Assembly: GCA_948468275.1 (NCBI GenBank)
Contig: CAOKHI010000012.1
Location: forward strand, 1-40,788
Direction of reading: 5' to 3'
Length of the DNA stretch: 40,788 nt
DNA from: an uncultured Clostridium sp.
GTDB taxonomy: Bacteria > Bacillota > Clostridia > TANB77 > CAG-508
The notes beneath the pieces were generated by a model. It had not been told where the DNA came from. It was given only the letters and a program-made list of their open reading frames with translations, and searched no databases. Of the stretch, positions 16,841 through 26,727 are shown in pieces (positions within the stretch are counted from its first letter, which is position 1; every line of letters begins with the position of its first letter). The position numbers and the translations under genes were made by a program.

Positions 16841-18705
16841 ATGAAAACATTACAAGAAATTGAAAAAATAAGACAAGAAAAGAAAAAGGAATTAGAATTA
16901 CGTATAAATAAGAGTTCAAATACATGTGAAAAACATATTTTGGTGTGTAATGGTACAGGATGTACATCATCAAAATCACCACAAATATTAGAGAAATTTA
17001 ATGAAATAATAAAAGAAAAGAAAATAGAAAATGTAAGAGTAATTAAAACAGGATGTTTTGGACTTTGTGCCAAAGGTCCAATAGTTATAATAAGACCACA
17101 AGACACATTTTATGCAATGGTAAAACCAGAAGATTGCCAAGAAATTATAGAAAAGCATATACAAAATGGAGAAATAGTAACACGTCTTTTATGTAAAGAT
17201 ATTGATGGAAGTAAAGTAAATAGTTTAGATGAGCTAAATTTTTATAAAAAACAAAAAAGAATTGCACTTAAAAATTGTGGACTAATAAATCCAGAAGATA
17301 TAGATGAATATATAGCATTTGATGGATATTTAGCATTACAAAAAGTACTAAAAGAAATGACACCTGAGCAGGTTATACAAACAGTTACAGATTCACGGAC
17401 TTCGTGGTCGTGGAGGAGCAGGGTTTAGTACAGGAAAAAAATGGGAATTAACGCGTAAATCAAAAGAAGAGCAAAAATATGTAGTATGCAATGCAGATGA
17501 AGGAGATCCTGGAGCTTTTATGGATAGAAGTATACTAGAAGGAGATCCACACTCTATTATAGAAGCAATGATAATTGCAGCATATGCAATAGGAGCAAAT
17601 AAAGGATACATATATGTAAGAGCAGAATATCCAATTGCAGTAAAGAGATTTGATATTGCTTTAAAACAAGCAAGAGAATATGGAATATTAGGAAACAATA
17701 TATTTACAACAAATTTTTCATTTGATATAGAAATTCGTTTAGGAGCAGGAGCATTTGTATGTGGAGAAGAAACAGCACTTTTAGAATCAATAGAAGGCAG
17801 GCGTGGTCAACCAAGAGTAAAACCGCCATATCCTGCAGAAAATGGATTATGGGGAAAACCAACATTAATTAATAATGTAGAAACATATGCAAATATTGCA
17901 CAAATAATTTTAAATGGAGCAAAGTGGTACTCATCAATAGGAACAGCTAATTCAAAAGGAACAAAAGTATTTGCCTTAGGAGGAAATGTAAACAATATAG
18001 GACTTGTAGAAGTTCCAATGGGAACTACTCTTCGTGAAATTATATATGACATAGGAGGAGGAATACCAAATAATAGAGAATTTAAAGCAGCACAAACAGG
18101 AGGACCCTCAGGAGGATGTATACCAAAAGAACATTTAGATATACCAATAGACTATGAATCATTAAAAGAAATAGGTTCAATGATGGGTTCAGGAGGACTT
18201 ATTGTAATGGATGATACAAAATGTATGGTAAGTCTTGCAAAATTTTATTTAGAATTTACAGTAGATGAATCTTGTGGAAAATGTACACCATGTAGAATAG
18301 GAACCAAAAGGATGTTAGAAATACTGCAAAAAATATGTGATGGAAAAGGGGAACAAATAGATTTATACAAATTAGAAAAACTAGCAAACAACATAAAAAA
18401 TGCAAGTGTTTGTGGATTACGGACAAAGTGCACCAAATCCAGTATTAAGTACAATGAAATATTTTAAAGAAGAATACAAAGAACATGTTATACAAAAAGA
18501 GTGTAAGGCATTAGAATGCAAAGCAATGTCAAAAATTACAATTAATTCTGAAAAATGTAAAGGATGTGGACTATGCCAAAAAAATTGCCCTGTAGATGCA
18601 ATTGAAGGAGAAGAAAGAAGTGTAAGACAAATAAATCAAGATACATGTATTAAATGTGGTACATGCATAAATACATGCCCATTTAAGGCCATAGGAAACA
18701 ACTAA
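16841..18705 (+). CDS. hydB: NuoF-like flavoprotein subunit of bifurcating [FeFe] hydrogenase (HydB); needs two +1 shifts at CGG
   Basis: HydB holds the FMN and NAD(H) site. The 620-residue protein is recovered only by skipping the C of CGG 17396-17398 and CGG 18420-18422. Domains in order are: thioredoxin-like [2Fe-2S] (Cys36, 41, 72, 76); NuoF FMN/NADH domain, with the restored [17 protein letters not shown], then [10 protein letters not shown] and [17 protein letters not shown]-like segment; [4Fe-4S] [15 protein letters not shown]; the restored [15 protein letters not shown]; and a two-cluster ferredoxin tail ([24 protein letters not shown]). All catalytic and cluster residues are present, so decay is unlikely. 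Unshifted reading would stop at 17426-17428 or 18465-18467. Confidence 0.92.
17396..17398 (+). other. CGG recoding site 4 (+1 shift), hydB first site
   Basis: In-frame context is GAT TCA CGG ACT TCG. Dropping the C gives TCA GGA CTT CGT GGT, i.e. SGLRG, the near-invariant FMN-site motif of NuoF. The 0-frame runs nine codons more to TAG. Confidence 0.95.
18420..18422 (+). other. CGG recoding site 5 (+1 shift), hydB second site
   Basis: In-frame context is GGA TTA CGG ACA AAG. Dropping the C gives TTA GGA CAA AGT GCA CCA, i.e. CGLGQSAP, a NuoF signature. The 0-frame continues 14 codons to TAA, so the shift cannot depend on an adjacent stop. Confidence 0.95.
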
Positions 18706-18726
18706 AAAAGAAGGAGGATACCCTTA

Positions 18727-20479
18727 ATGAAAGAAGAATTTATAAATTTAACTATAGATGGAAATAAAGTAAAAGCCAAAAAAGGAATGACCATATTAGA
18801 AGCAGCAAGACAAGCAAAAATAGATATTCCAACATTATGTTTTTTAAAAGACATAAATGAAGTTGGAGATTGCAGAATGTGTATAGTAGAAGTAGAAGGT
18901 AGAAAGGGATTTGCTACATCATGTATTCAAAAAGTAGAAGAAGGAATGGTTGTTAATACACATACACCAAATGTAATAGAAGCAAGACATGTAATTTTAG
19001 ACTTAATTGTTTCAAACCATGCCAAAGATTGCCTGACTTGTACAAGATTACGGAAATTGTGAATTACAAGAGCTTTGTGTAAAATTTAATATTCAAAATA
19101 TAGAATTTGAAGGAGAAACAACAAAGCACAAAATAGATAACATATCTCCATCTATTGTAAGAGATTTTAATAAATGTATTTTATGTAGAAGATGTATTGC
19201 GACATGCAAAAATGTTCAAAATATAGGAGCAATTGACTGTATAAATAGAGGATTTTCATCATGCATATCAACAGTAGGAGATAATAGCCTAAATAATGTT
19301 AATTGTACATTTTGCGGGCAATGTATACAAGCATGCCCAACAGGTGCATTACATGAAAAAGAAAGCATAGATGATGTATGGGTAAAATTAAAAGATGAAG
19401 AAAGCTATGTAGTAGTTCAAACAGCACCAGCAGTAAGAGTTGCATTAGGAGAAGAATTTGGAATGCCTATTGGAACAAATGTAACAGGAAAAATGGTAAC
19501 AGCATTAAAACGTTTAGGATTTGATAAAGTATTTGACACAAACACAGGTGCAGATTTTACAATAGTGGAAGAAGCAAATGAATTTATACAAAGAATACAA
19601 ACTAATGATGTTCTTCCGATGATTACATCATGTAGTCCAGGATGGGTAAAATATATAGAAATGAACTATCCAGAACTATTACCGCATTTATCAACATGCA
19701 AATCACCACATCAAATGTTTGGAGCACTTATAAAATCATATTATGCTAAAAAAGAAGGAATAGATCCTAAAAAAATATATACAGTATCTGTAATGCCATG
19801 TATTGCAAAAAAATTTGAAAGGCAAAGAAGCCAAATGCAAACAGATGGAATATATGATGTGGATGCAGTACTAACAACACGAGAATTAGCAAGAATGATT
19901 AAACAAGCAAACATAGAGTTTACCAAACTAGAAGATACAAATTTTGATGAACCAATGGGAGAAGCAACAGGAGCAGCAGCTATATTTGGAACAACAGGAG
20001 GAGTTATGGAAGCAGCCATAAGAACAGCACAAGATACATTAACAGGTAAAGATTTAGAAAAAATAGACTTTCATCAAGTACGAAAAGGAGATGGAATAAA
20101 AAGAGCAACAATAAATATTAATGGAAAAGATATAAAAGTAGTAGTAGCAAGTGGACTAAAAAATGCACAAATAATTTTAGAAGAAATAAAAAACAAGACA
20201 GCAGATTATCAATTTGTAGAAATTATGGCATGTCCTGATGGATGCATTATGGGGGGAGGTCAACCAATAAAAAGCTCAAAAATCAGAAGTAGTATAGATG
20301 TAAGAGAAAAAAGAGCAAATGCATTATATAGTATAGATACACAAAGTGTAATCCGTAAATCCCATGAAAATCCTGTTTTAAAGAAAATATATAAGGAATT
20401 TTTAGGCAAACCAGGAGGAAATATGGCACATGAGCTGTTGCATACGGAGTATGGGGAAAGAAAGAAATATAATATATAG
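18727..20479 (+). CDS. hydA: [FeFe] hydrogenase catalytic subunit (HydA); needs a +1 shift at CGG 19051
   Basis: HydA reduces protons to H2, taking electrons from NADH and ferredoxin in the bifurcating complex. The 583-residue protein is recovered by skipping the C of CGG 19051-19053. An N-terminal [2Fe-2S] domain (CFLKDINEVGDCRMC) leads to the NuoG-like DCLTCTRLGNCELQ cluster loop rebuilt by the shift. Two [4Fe-4S] motifs follow (CILCRRCIATC; CTFCGQCIQACP), then the H-cluster motifs: TSCSPGW (L1), MPCIAKKFE (L2) and MACPDGCIMGGGQP (L3, with Asp where Gly is more usual). AAGGAGG at 18711-18717 serves ATG 18727. Without the shift only 111 residues are made. Confidence 0.93.
19051..19053 (+). 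other. CGG recoding site 6 (+1 shift), hydA
   Basis: In-frame context is AGA TTA CGG AAA TTG TGA. Dropping the C gives TTA GGA AAT TGT GAA TTA CAA, i.e. LGNCELQ, with the C-x2-C-x5-C spacing of the NuoG-like cluster kept. The heptamer TTACGGA is identical to site 5. Confidence 0.95.
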
Positions 20480-20483
20480 AAGA

Positions 20484-20522
20484 TAAAATCAACATTAAAA
20501 TTAATAATTTTAATGTTGATTT
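20484..20522. terminator. Long palindromic terminator after hydA
   Basis: A 19-base arm (20484-20502) has an exact reverse complement at 20504-20522, i.e. an almost continuous palindrome just after the hydA stop. T runs follow. Confidence 0.75.
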
Positions 20523-20649
20523 TAATTTTTAATTATGGAATATATTTATGTTACATAATAATACATCAATATTACAATAACATTACATTTTGCTGAAAAA
20601 ACTTGTAATATACAATATCTTATAATATAATAAAAATTGACTGAAAACC

Positions 20650-20678
20650 TTGAAAAAAAATGACATGTTTTGTATAAT
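20650..20678 (+). promoter_or_regulatory. Sigma-A-type promoter of the polysaccharide operon
   Basis: TTGAAA at 20650-20655 and TATAAT at 20673-20678 with 17-base spacing, 18 bases before the first gene's start. Confidence 0.7.
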
Positions 20679-20695
20679 CAAGTACGGTGGTTTTC

Positions 20696-21187
20696 ATGAA
20701 TATAAAAAGAATATTGTCTATGGTGTTAGTAATAGTTTGGATGGTAATAGTGTTTTACTTTTCACATCAACAAGGAGAAGGCTCAGGAAATATGAGTAGA
20801 ACAGTTGCTACAAAAGTAGTTGAAATAATAGATATTAGAAGGAATATAGCAAAAGAATCAAAAAACGAGATTGCAAAATTTTTAGAACCTATAATAAGGA
20901 AACTAGCGCATCTTTCAATATATGTGTTAGGTGGAATAATTATATGTAATTGTATAATACGATTTATATCACAAGATATAGTAAATATTATATTAAGTGG
21001 TACAATAGGAATAATATATGCAATAAGCGATGAAATACATCAATTATTCATTATAGGAAGAAGTGGAAATGTTAAAGATGTATTAATTGATTCTTTAGGT
21101 GTATTTATTGGAATATGTGTACATTTATTAATTATTAAAATTATAGATAAATTTAGAGCTAACAGTGTAGTTAAAGGAGGAGAATAA
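20696..21187 (+). CDS. VanZ-like family membrane protein
   Basis: This 163-residue VanZ-like protein has about four membrane segments, an early FYFSHQQGEGS after the first helix and the family's SDEIHQLFIIGRSGNVKDVLIDSLG segment. The best-known member confers teicoplanin resistance, but most VanZ-like proteins have no known role and often sit at envelope-polysaccharide loci. I place the start at ATG 20696 because GGTGG at 20686-20690 sits just before it; an upstream GTG at 20687 overlaps that site. It is the first gene of the operon and the next gene begins at once after its stop. Confidence 0.75.
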   Translation: MNIKRILSMVLVIVWMVIVFYFSHQQGEGSGNMSRTVATKVVEIIDIRRNIAKESKNEIAKFLEPIIRKLAHLSIYVLGGIIICNCIIRFISQDIVNIILSGTIGIIYAISDEIHQLFIIGRSGNVKDVLIDSLGVFIGICVHLLIIKIIDKFRANSVVKGGE

Positions 21188-21188
21188 A

Positions 21189-21890
21189 TTGGATGTAGGA
21201 CAATCTAATTTATCAGTTTTAGGTAATAACATGAAACCAGTTGATATAGATAAAGATATATATTTTAAACAAAAAAATGAAAAAGTATTTTATAGAGGTA
21301 CAAAAAGAATAGCAGATATAATATTATCTAGCATTGCACTTATTATTTTATCACCAATATTTTTAATAATAGGCTTAATAATAAAATTAGATTCAAAAGG
21401 ACCAGTGTTTTTTGCACATACAAGAATTGGAAAAAATGGAAAAATAATTAGAATATATAAATTTAGAACAATGGTACAAAATGCAGAAAATATGATTAGA
21501 AACTTTGATGAAAAACAAATGGAAGAATTTAAGAAGAATTATAAATTAAAAAATGATCCTAGAATTACAAAGGTAGGAAGATTTTTAAGAAATACTAGTT
21601 TAGATGAATTACCTCAGATTGCAAATATCTTAAAAGGAGAATTATCAATTATAGGTCCTAGACCAGTAATTGAAGAAGAATTGGAATTATATGGAAACAA
21701 AAAAGATAAGTTTTTAAGTATAGTTCCAGGACTTACAGGATATTGGCAAGCAAATGGGAGAAGTGAAACTACATATGAAGAAAGAATGAAAATGGAATTG
21801 TATTATGTGGATAATTGTTCTTGGTGGTTAGATATAAAGATATTTTTCAAGACAATTGTTTCAGTATTAAAGAGAGATGGTGCAGTATAA
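21189..21890 (+). CDS. Undecaprenyl-phosphate sugar phosphotransferase (initiating transferase)
   Basis: This bacterial sugar transferase (PF02397 type) loads the first sugar-1-phosphate onto undecaprenyl phosphate at the membrane. The 233 residues include one transmembrane helix at about 39-61 (IADIILSSIALIILSPIFLI), then KFRTM, the NTSLDELPQ catalytic segment, IIGPRPVIEEE and the GLTGYWQANGRS motif. The short form, without the large N-terminal membrane domain of WbaP, resembles RfbP-C or EpsL. TTG 21189 is used with AAAGGAGGAG upstream. Its presence marks the operon as a Wzx/Wzy-type pathway. Confidence 0.92.
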   Translation: MDVGQSNLSVLGNNMKPVDIDKDIYFKQKNEKVFYRGTKRIADIILSSIALIILSPIFLIIGLIIKLDSKGPVFFAHTRIGKNGKIIRIYKFRTMVQNAENMIRNFDEKQMEEFKKNYKLKNDPRITKVGRFLRNTSLDELPQIANILKGELSIIGPRPVIEEELELYGNKKDKFLSIVPGLTGYWQANGRSETTYEERMKMELYYVDNCSWWLDIKIFFKTIVSVLKRDGAV

Positions 21891-22682
21891 ATGGCAAAGA
21901 ACATTAAAATTCTTGTGGCAACACATAAAAAATATAGTATGCCAACAGATAGTATGTACATACCTATTCATGTAGGAAAAGAGGGAAAACAAGATTTAGG
22001 ATATCAAGGAGATAATAATGGTGAGAATATATCTTCAAAGAATCCATTTTACTGTGAATTAACAGCATTATATTGGGCATGGAAAAATTTAAATAGTCAA
22101 TATATAGGATTAGTACATTATAGAAGATACTTCTCTACTAAAAAAAGGTTGCCAAAAGACGAAATAAAACGAATAAAAGCAGTTCTTACTAAAGAAGAAC
22201 TTGACTCTAAATTGAACAATACTGATATAATTTTACCCAAAAAAAGAAATTATTATATAGAAAATTTGTATTCTCATTATGAGCATACAATGCATATAGA
22301 ACCATTACAAGAAACAAGAGAAATTATTAAAGAAAAGTTTTCAGAGTATTTGCCAGAGTTTGATAAATTAAAAACGAGAACTTCAGCACATATGTTTAAT
22401 ATGTTTATAATGAAAAAAGAAATTTTAGATGAATATTGTACATGGTTATTTGACATATTATTTGAACTAGAAAAAAGGGTTGATGTAAGTAAATATGATG
22501 CATTCCATGCCAGGTTTTTTGGAAGAGTTTCAGAACTATTACTTGATGTATGGATTAATGCAAATAATTTAAATTATGAAGAAATACAAGTTATAGATAT
22601 AGAAAAAGTAAATTGGCTAAAAAAAGGGACAGCATTTTTGATGGCTAAGTTTATGAAAAAAAAATATGGAAAGAGTTTTTAG
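21891..22682 (+). CDS. DUF4422 capsular polysaccharide protein (probable glycosyltransferase)
   Basis: This 263-residue DUF4422 protein has IKILVATHKKY at the start, the Y-x-E-L-T-ALYWAWKN region, IGLVHYRRYF and a C-terminal WLFDILFELE-like segment. DUF4422 proteins occur in capsule clusters and are thought to be glycosyltransferases; the sugar is unknown. It starts right after the preceding stop and ends just upstream of the next start. No transmembrane helix is evident, so it likely acts at the inner membrane face. Confidence 0.82.
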   Translation: MAKNIKILVATHKKYSMPTDSMYIPIHVGKEGKQDLGYQGDNNGENISSKNPFYCELTALYWAWKNLNSQYIGLVHYRRYFSTKKRLPKDEIKRIKAVLTKEELDSKLNNTDIILPKKRNYYIENLYSHYEHTMHIEPLQETREIIKEKFSEYLPEFDKLKTRTSAHMFNMFIMKKEILDEYCTWLFDILFELEKRVDVSKYDAFHARFFGRVSELLLDVWINANNLNYEEIQVIDIEKVNWLKKGTAFLMAKFMKKKYGKSF

Positions 22683-22689
22683 GAGTGAA

Positions 22690-23766
22690 ATGCAAAGAGT
22701 ATTAATTATAGGTGTACACGATAAAATAGGAGGAGTAGAAACATTTATATTAAATTATTATCGTAATTTGAATAAAGATAAAATACAATTTGATTTTATT
22801 AATATGTATGATAATATATGCTTTGAAGATGAAATAGTTAAATTAGGTGGCAAAGTACATAAAATCACAAATGTGAAAAAAAATCCAATTAGATACTATG
22901 TTCAATTAAAAAGAATATTAAAAGAAAATAATTATAAAGTAGTACATATTAATATGTTATCATTAGCAAATGTATTACCTATTTTATGTGCAAGAAAATC
23001 AAAGATAAAAAAGATAATAGTACATTCACATAATAGTAATACACCTAAAGGAATTTTCAGAAAAATATTAGATAAAATGAATAAATTGTTTGTTGCGAAA
23101 TGGGCAACAGATTTATGGGCATGCTCAAATTTAGCTGGACAATGGATGTTTGGAGATAAAAAGCACTTTAGAGTTATAAATAATGCAGTTGATACAGAAA
23201 AATTTAAATATGATGAAAATAAAAGACTTGAAATAAGGAAAAAACTAAAAATAGAAGGCAAATTTGTTATTGGTCATGTAGGAAGATTTTCAGAACAGAA
23301 AAATCATAAATTTTTATTAGAAATATTTAAGGAAATAATAAAAGAAAATAAACAAGCAATAATGTTATCTATTGGTGAAGGAGAATTAAAACAAGATATT
23401 ATAAAAAAATCAATAGATTATGGAATTAATGAAAGAATTATTTTTTTAGATCCAGTGTCTAATATAAATGATTATATGCAAGCTATGGATATTTTTATTT
23501 TACCTTCTAAATTTGAGGGATTACCTGTAGTAGCAGTAGAAGCACAAGCTAATGGCTTACCTGTAATAACTTCAAATAATGTTACTAAAGAATTACCTAT
23601 TAAAGAATTAAGTTCATATTGTTCATTAAACAATGTACAAGAATGGATAGAAGAAATAAAAAAATCGAATATAGCTAGAATAGATAGAACTAGAGATATA
23701 ACAAATGAGAAATACAATATCAAAGAAGAAGTTTTAAAATTAGAAAAATTATATGAAGAGGAGTAA
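22690..23766 (+). CDS. Glycosyltransferase family 4-type (GT-B)
   Basis: A retaining GT-B glycosyltransferase of 358 residues. The N-terminal Rossmann domain begins MQRVLIIGVHDKIGGVETF and the C-terminal donor domain contains GHVGRFSEQKNHKFLLEIF and the E-x7-E-type LPSKFEGLPVVAVEAQANG. It adds a sugar from a nucleotide donor to the growing lipid-linked unit. I use ATG 22690, which sits behind AGGAG, rather than an in-frame ATG at 22666 that lies inside the preceding gene. Donor and linkage cannot be read from sequence. Confidence 0.9.
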   Translation: MQRVLIIGVHDKIGGVETFILNYYRNLNKDKIQFDFINMYDNICFEDEIVKLGGKVHKITNVKKNPIRYYVQLKRILKENNYKVVHINMLSLANVLPILCARKSKIKKIIVHSHNSNTPKGIFRKILDKMNKLFVAKWATDLWACSNLAGQWMFGDKKHFRVINNAVDTEKFKYDENKRLEIRKKLKIEGKFVIGHVGRFSEQKNHKFLLEIFKEIIKENKQAIMLSIGEGELKQDIIKKSIDYGINERIIFLDPVSNINDYMQAMDIFILPSKFEGLPVVAVEAQANGLPVITSNNVTKELPIKELSSYCSLNNVQEWIEEIKKSNIARIDRTRDITNEKYNIKEEVLKLEKLYEEE

Positions 23767-23775
23767 AAAATTAGA

Positions 23776-24876
23776 ATGATTATTTATCTATCAATGATGG
23801 TTATATCAATAGTATTTGCATACTTAGTTACTAAAACTAATAAGAAATCATATAAGATAGTTTTTGGAATTTTAGCCTCACTACCATTTTTTATTGTATC
23901 TGCTATAAGATATGATGTCGGAACAGATTATTCTTACAGATATATTCCTGATTTTAATAAAATTGCTAATGGAATAGATGTAAAAAACTTAGAATTAGGT
24001 TTTAAGCTGATAATTAGGTTATGTTTAATAGTTAGTGAAAATTATCAGTTGTTATTTGTTATTACATCTGGAATTATTACGATACTTATTATGAGTACAA
24101 TATTTGAAGAATCGAAACAAATTTGTATTAGTGTATTGATATTTTTTATTGGTGGTTTCTTTTTTCAATCATTAAATTTAATTAGGCAATTTATTGCAAT
24201 GGCAATAGTATTTTTTTCATATAGATATCTTTGGGATAAGAAGAAATACTGGATGTTCATTGTTGGAATGATATGTGCATATTTTATTCATAGTTCAAGT
24301 ATTATAATGATTATACTATTATTTTTAAAAAGAAAAACATACATGAATCCAGTAGTTCTTTTAGTAGGATTGTCTGTAATATTTGCATTAGAAACAAGTT
24401 TAATGAATATAATTGCACCTTTTATTGAAAATACTAGATTTGGAGTATATTTAGTAGGAAGATATGCAAAAGGAGATATTTCATATATAGGAATTGCCAT
24501 AAACTTATTGGTATATGCATTTATGTATGTTTTATATAGAATAAAAAAGAAAAATAATCAAATTGGTGAAGAAGATAAACTATTAATAAATATACAAGGA
24601 CTTGCATTAGTAATGATGTCAATGAGCTCTGTTCATATATTATTTGCTAGAATAGCATACTTTTTTACTATATTTCAAATTATATCAATACCATATTTCA
24701 TAGAAACTACTAAAGTAAAAGAAATTCACTTAGGAGAAAAATGGACAAAAAATTCAATATATCTTTTGGTTATTTTATGTTTGATGGTTAATTTTTCATA
24801 TACAAATATTCTGAACAATGATAATGAACCATTGCCATATAGAACTATATTTAATAAAGAAAAGGAATTTAAATAA
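23776..24876 (+). CDS. EpsG/Wzy-family polysaccharide polymerase
   Basis: This 366-residue polytopic membrane protein has about ten hydrophobic helices and the EpsG-type features RYDVGTDYSYRY near residue 50 and FFQSLNLIRQFIAMAI near 130, followed by IHSSSIIMI. EpsG-like proteins polymerise undecaprenyl-linked repeat units outside the membrane. Gene position, between glycosyltransferases and ahead of the flippase, agrees. The stop abuts the start of the next glycosyltransferase. Confidence 0.85.
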   Translation: MIIYLSMMVISIVFAYLVTKTNKKSYKIVFGILASLPFFIVSAIRYDVGTDYSYRYIPDFNKIANGIDVKNLELGFKLIIRLCLIVSENYQLLFVITSGIITILIMSTIFEESKQICISVLIFFIGGFFFQSLNLIRQFIAMAIVFFSYRYLWDKKKYWMFIVGMICAYFIHSSSIIMIILLFLKRKTYMNPVVLLVGLSVIFALETSLMNIIAPFIENTRFGVYLVGRYAKGDISYIGIAINLLVYAFMYVLYRIKKKNNQIGEEDKLLINIQGLALVMMSMSSVHILFARIAYFFTIFQIISIPYFIETTKVKEIHLGEKWTKNSIYLLVILCLMVNFSYTNILNNDNEPLPYRTIFNKEKEFK

Positions 24877-25866
24877 ATGAATAAAGAAAATTTGATAACA
24901 ATAATTATTCCTGTATATAAAGTAGAAAAATATATAAATAAATGTATAGACAGTATTATTAATCAAACATACAGAAATATTGAAATTATATTAGTAGATG
25001 ATGGTTCACCAGATAATTGTGGAAAAATATGTGATGATTATGCAAAAAATGATGAAAGAATAAAAGTTATTCATAAGAAAAATGGAGGATTGTCGGATGC
25101 AAGGAATATTGGTCTTAAAAATTCAAATGGAAAATATGTTTTGTTTGTAGATAGTGATGACTATATTGAAACTTTTGCAGTAGAATATTTATATAACTTA
25201 AATCGAAAATATGAAGCAGATATAGCAATAGGATGTACAAATTTAATATATGAAAATATTGAAAATAATAATATTAATAATAAAAATGATACAATAAAAG
25301 AATATAATACACAAGAAGCATTAGAGGCTATGTTATATAATACAGAATTTACTAATAATGCATGGAATAAACTTTATAAAAGAGATCTATTTGAAAACAT
25401 TGAATATCCTATTGGAGCTCTGTATGAAGATTTAGCAATTACATATAAATTGATTGGAAAGTCTACAAAAGTTGTTTTGGGCTCAAAAAAGACATATAAT
25501 TATTTGATAGATAGAAAAGACAGCATTATGAATAATGAATTTAATGAAAAAAGAATCCAAGGATTAATTTATACAGAAGAAATATTAGAATTCATAATGA
25601 AAGAATATCCACAAATAGAAAAAGCAGCTATTGCAAGATTATATATGGAATGCATTTTTATATTACTAAAATTACCATATAATAGAAAATATAGTGAGTA
25701 CAACAAAAAAGTAAAATATTATATAAGAAAGTATAGAAAAATTGTTATAACAGATAGTAAAATGCCTAAAAAGCAGAAAATGTTATGTATATCGGTAATA
25801 TTTAGTAGATTTATATTAAGAACTGTTTGGAACATTAAAGAGATATTAAAACAGCAAATGAGATAA
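24877..25866 (+). CDS. Glycosyltransferase family 2
   Basis: An inverting GT-A glycosyltransferase of 329 residues. The nucleotide-binding core has IIIPVYKVEKYI, the DDGS motif at 41-44, GLSDARNIGL, and the metal-binding D-x-D in VDSDDYIE (about 91-97). The ENIEYPIGALYEDLA region is the acceptor or catalytic base area seen in EpsH/CpsI-like enzymes. A hydrophobic/basic C-terminal tail may bind the membrane. It begins one base after the polymerase stop. Confidence 0.92.
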   Translation: MNKENLITIIIPVYKVEKYINKCIDSIINQTYRNIEIILVDDGSPDNCGKICDDYAKNDERIKVIHKKNGGLSDARNIGLKNSNGKYVLFVDSDDYIETFAVEYLYNLNRKYEADIAIGCTNLIYENIENNNINNKNDTIKEYNTQEALEAMLYNTEFTNNAWNKLYKRDLFENIEYPIGALYEDLAITYKLIGKSTKVVLGSKKTYNYLIDRKDSIMNNEFNEKRIQGLIYTEEILEFIMKEYPQIEKAAIARLYMECIFILLKLPYNRKYSEYNKKVKYYIRKYRKIVITDSKMPKKQKMLCISVIFSRFILRTVWNIKEILKQQMR

Positions 25867-25878
25867 GGGGGCATAAGT

Positions 25879-26697
25879 GTGCATAATACTAGAAATATTG
25901 GAATAGAAGAACAAAAAGAATTACAATTAGAAATATTAAAAGAATTAAAGAGAATATGCGATGGCAATAATCTTACATATTTCTTAGGTGGAGGAACTTT
26001 GCTAGGAGCAGTAAGACATAAAGGATATATTCCATGGGATGATGATATAGATATAATGATGCCAAGAAAAGATTATGATAAATTATTAAAAATTTTTAAT
26101 AATGAATGTGACAAAAAGTATAAATTATTATATCATATGAATACAAACGACTATTACTATCCTTTTGGAAAAATTGTACATAAACAGACTAAGCTAATTG
26201 AAGAAAATTATAGAGATATAAAAGAAATGGGGATATTTATAGATGTATTTCCGATAGATTTTTTACCAAATAATGAAAAAGAAGTAAAAAAGATATTTAG
26301 TAGATATAAAAAAATGTATAAAATTGTAATAATGTACCAAGCAAATGATATTGTTAAAGCTACCGAAAATAAAGTAAAACTATTGTTAAAAAGGATTATT
26401 CTACCAGTTATGTGTAAATTTAAATTACACACTAAAATTTTGACAAAAATAGATAAAATGGTAAAACAATATAAAGATACAGATATAGTGGCTTGTGTAA
26501 CAGGAAGATATTTTGAAAAAGAAGTTATGAATAAATCATATATAAAAGAATTTACTACTGTCAAATTTGAAGATGAAGAATATAAAATACCAATAGGATA
26601 TGATGAATATTTAAAAAAGCATTATGGTAATTATATGGAATTACCACCAAAGGACAAGCAAATATCAAACCACGATTTTAGTGTTTATTGGAGATGA
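25879..26697 (+). CDS. LicD-family phosphotransferase
   Basis: A 272-residue LicD protein with the diagnostic FLGGGTLLGAVRHKG, then YIPWDDDIDIMMPRKDY (metal-binding DDDID, about residues 54-58). LicD enzymes transfer phosphorylcholine or other phosphoalcohol groups (for example ribitol- or glycerol-phosphate-type moieties) from CDP donors onto glycans. The CDP donor could come from the cytidylyltransferase made further down the operon, which is an inference. GTG 25879 follows AAGGGGGC. The gene ends in TGA, followed two codons later by a TAA. Confidence 0.9.
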   Translation: MHNTRNIGIEEQKELQLEILKELKRICDGNNLTYFLGGGTLLGAVRHKGYIPWDDDIDIMMPRKDYDKLLKIFNNECDKKYKLLYHMNTNDYYYPFGKIVHKQTKLIEENYRDIKEMGIFIDVFPIDFLPNNEKEVKKIFSRYKKMYKIVIMYQANDIVKATENKVKLLLKRIILPVMCKFKLHTKILTKIDKMVKQYKDTDIVACVTGRYFEKEVMNKSYIKEFTTVKFEDEEYKIPIGYDEYLKKHYGNYMELPPKDKQISNHDFSVYWR

Positions 26698-26727
26698 AAA
26701 ATATAAAAATAAAAAAGGAGAATTAGT

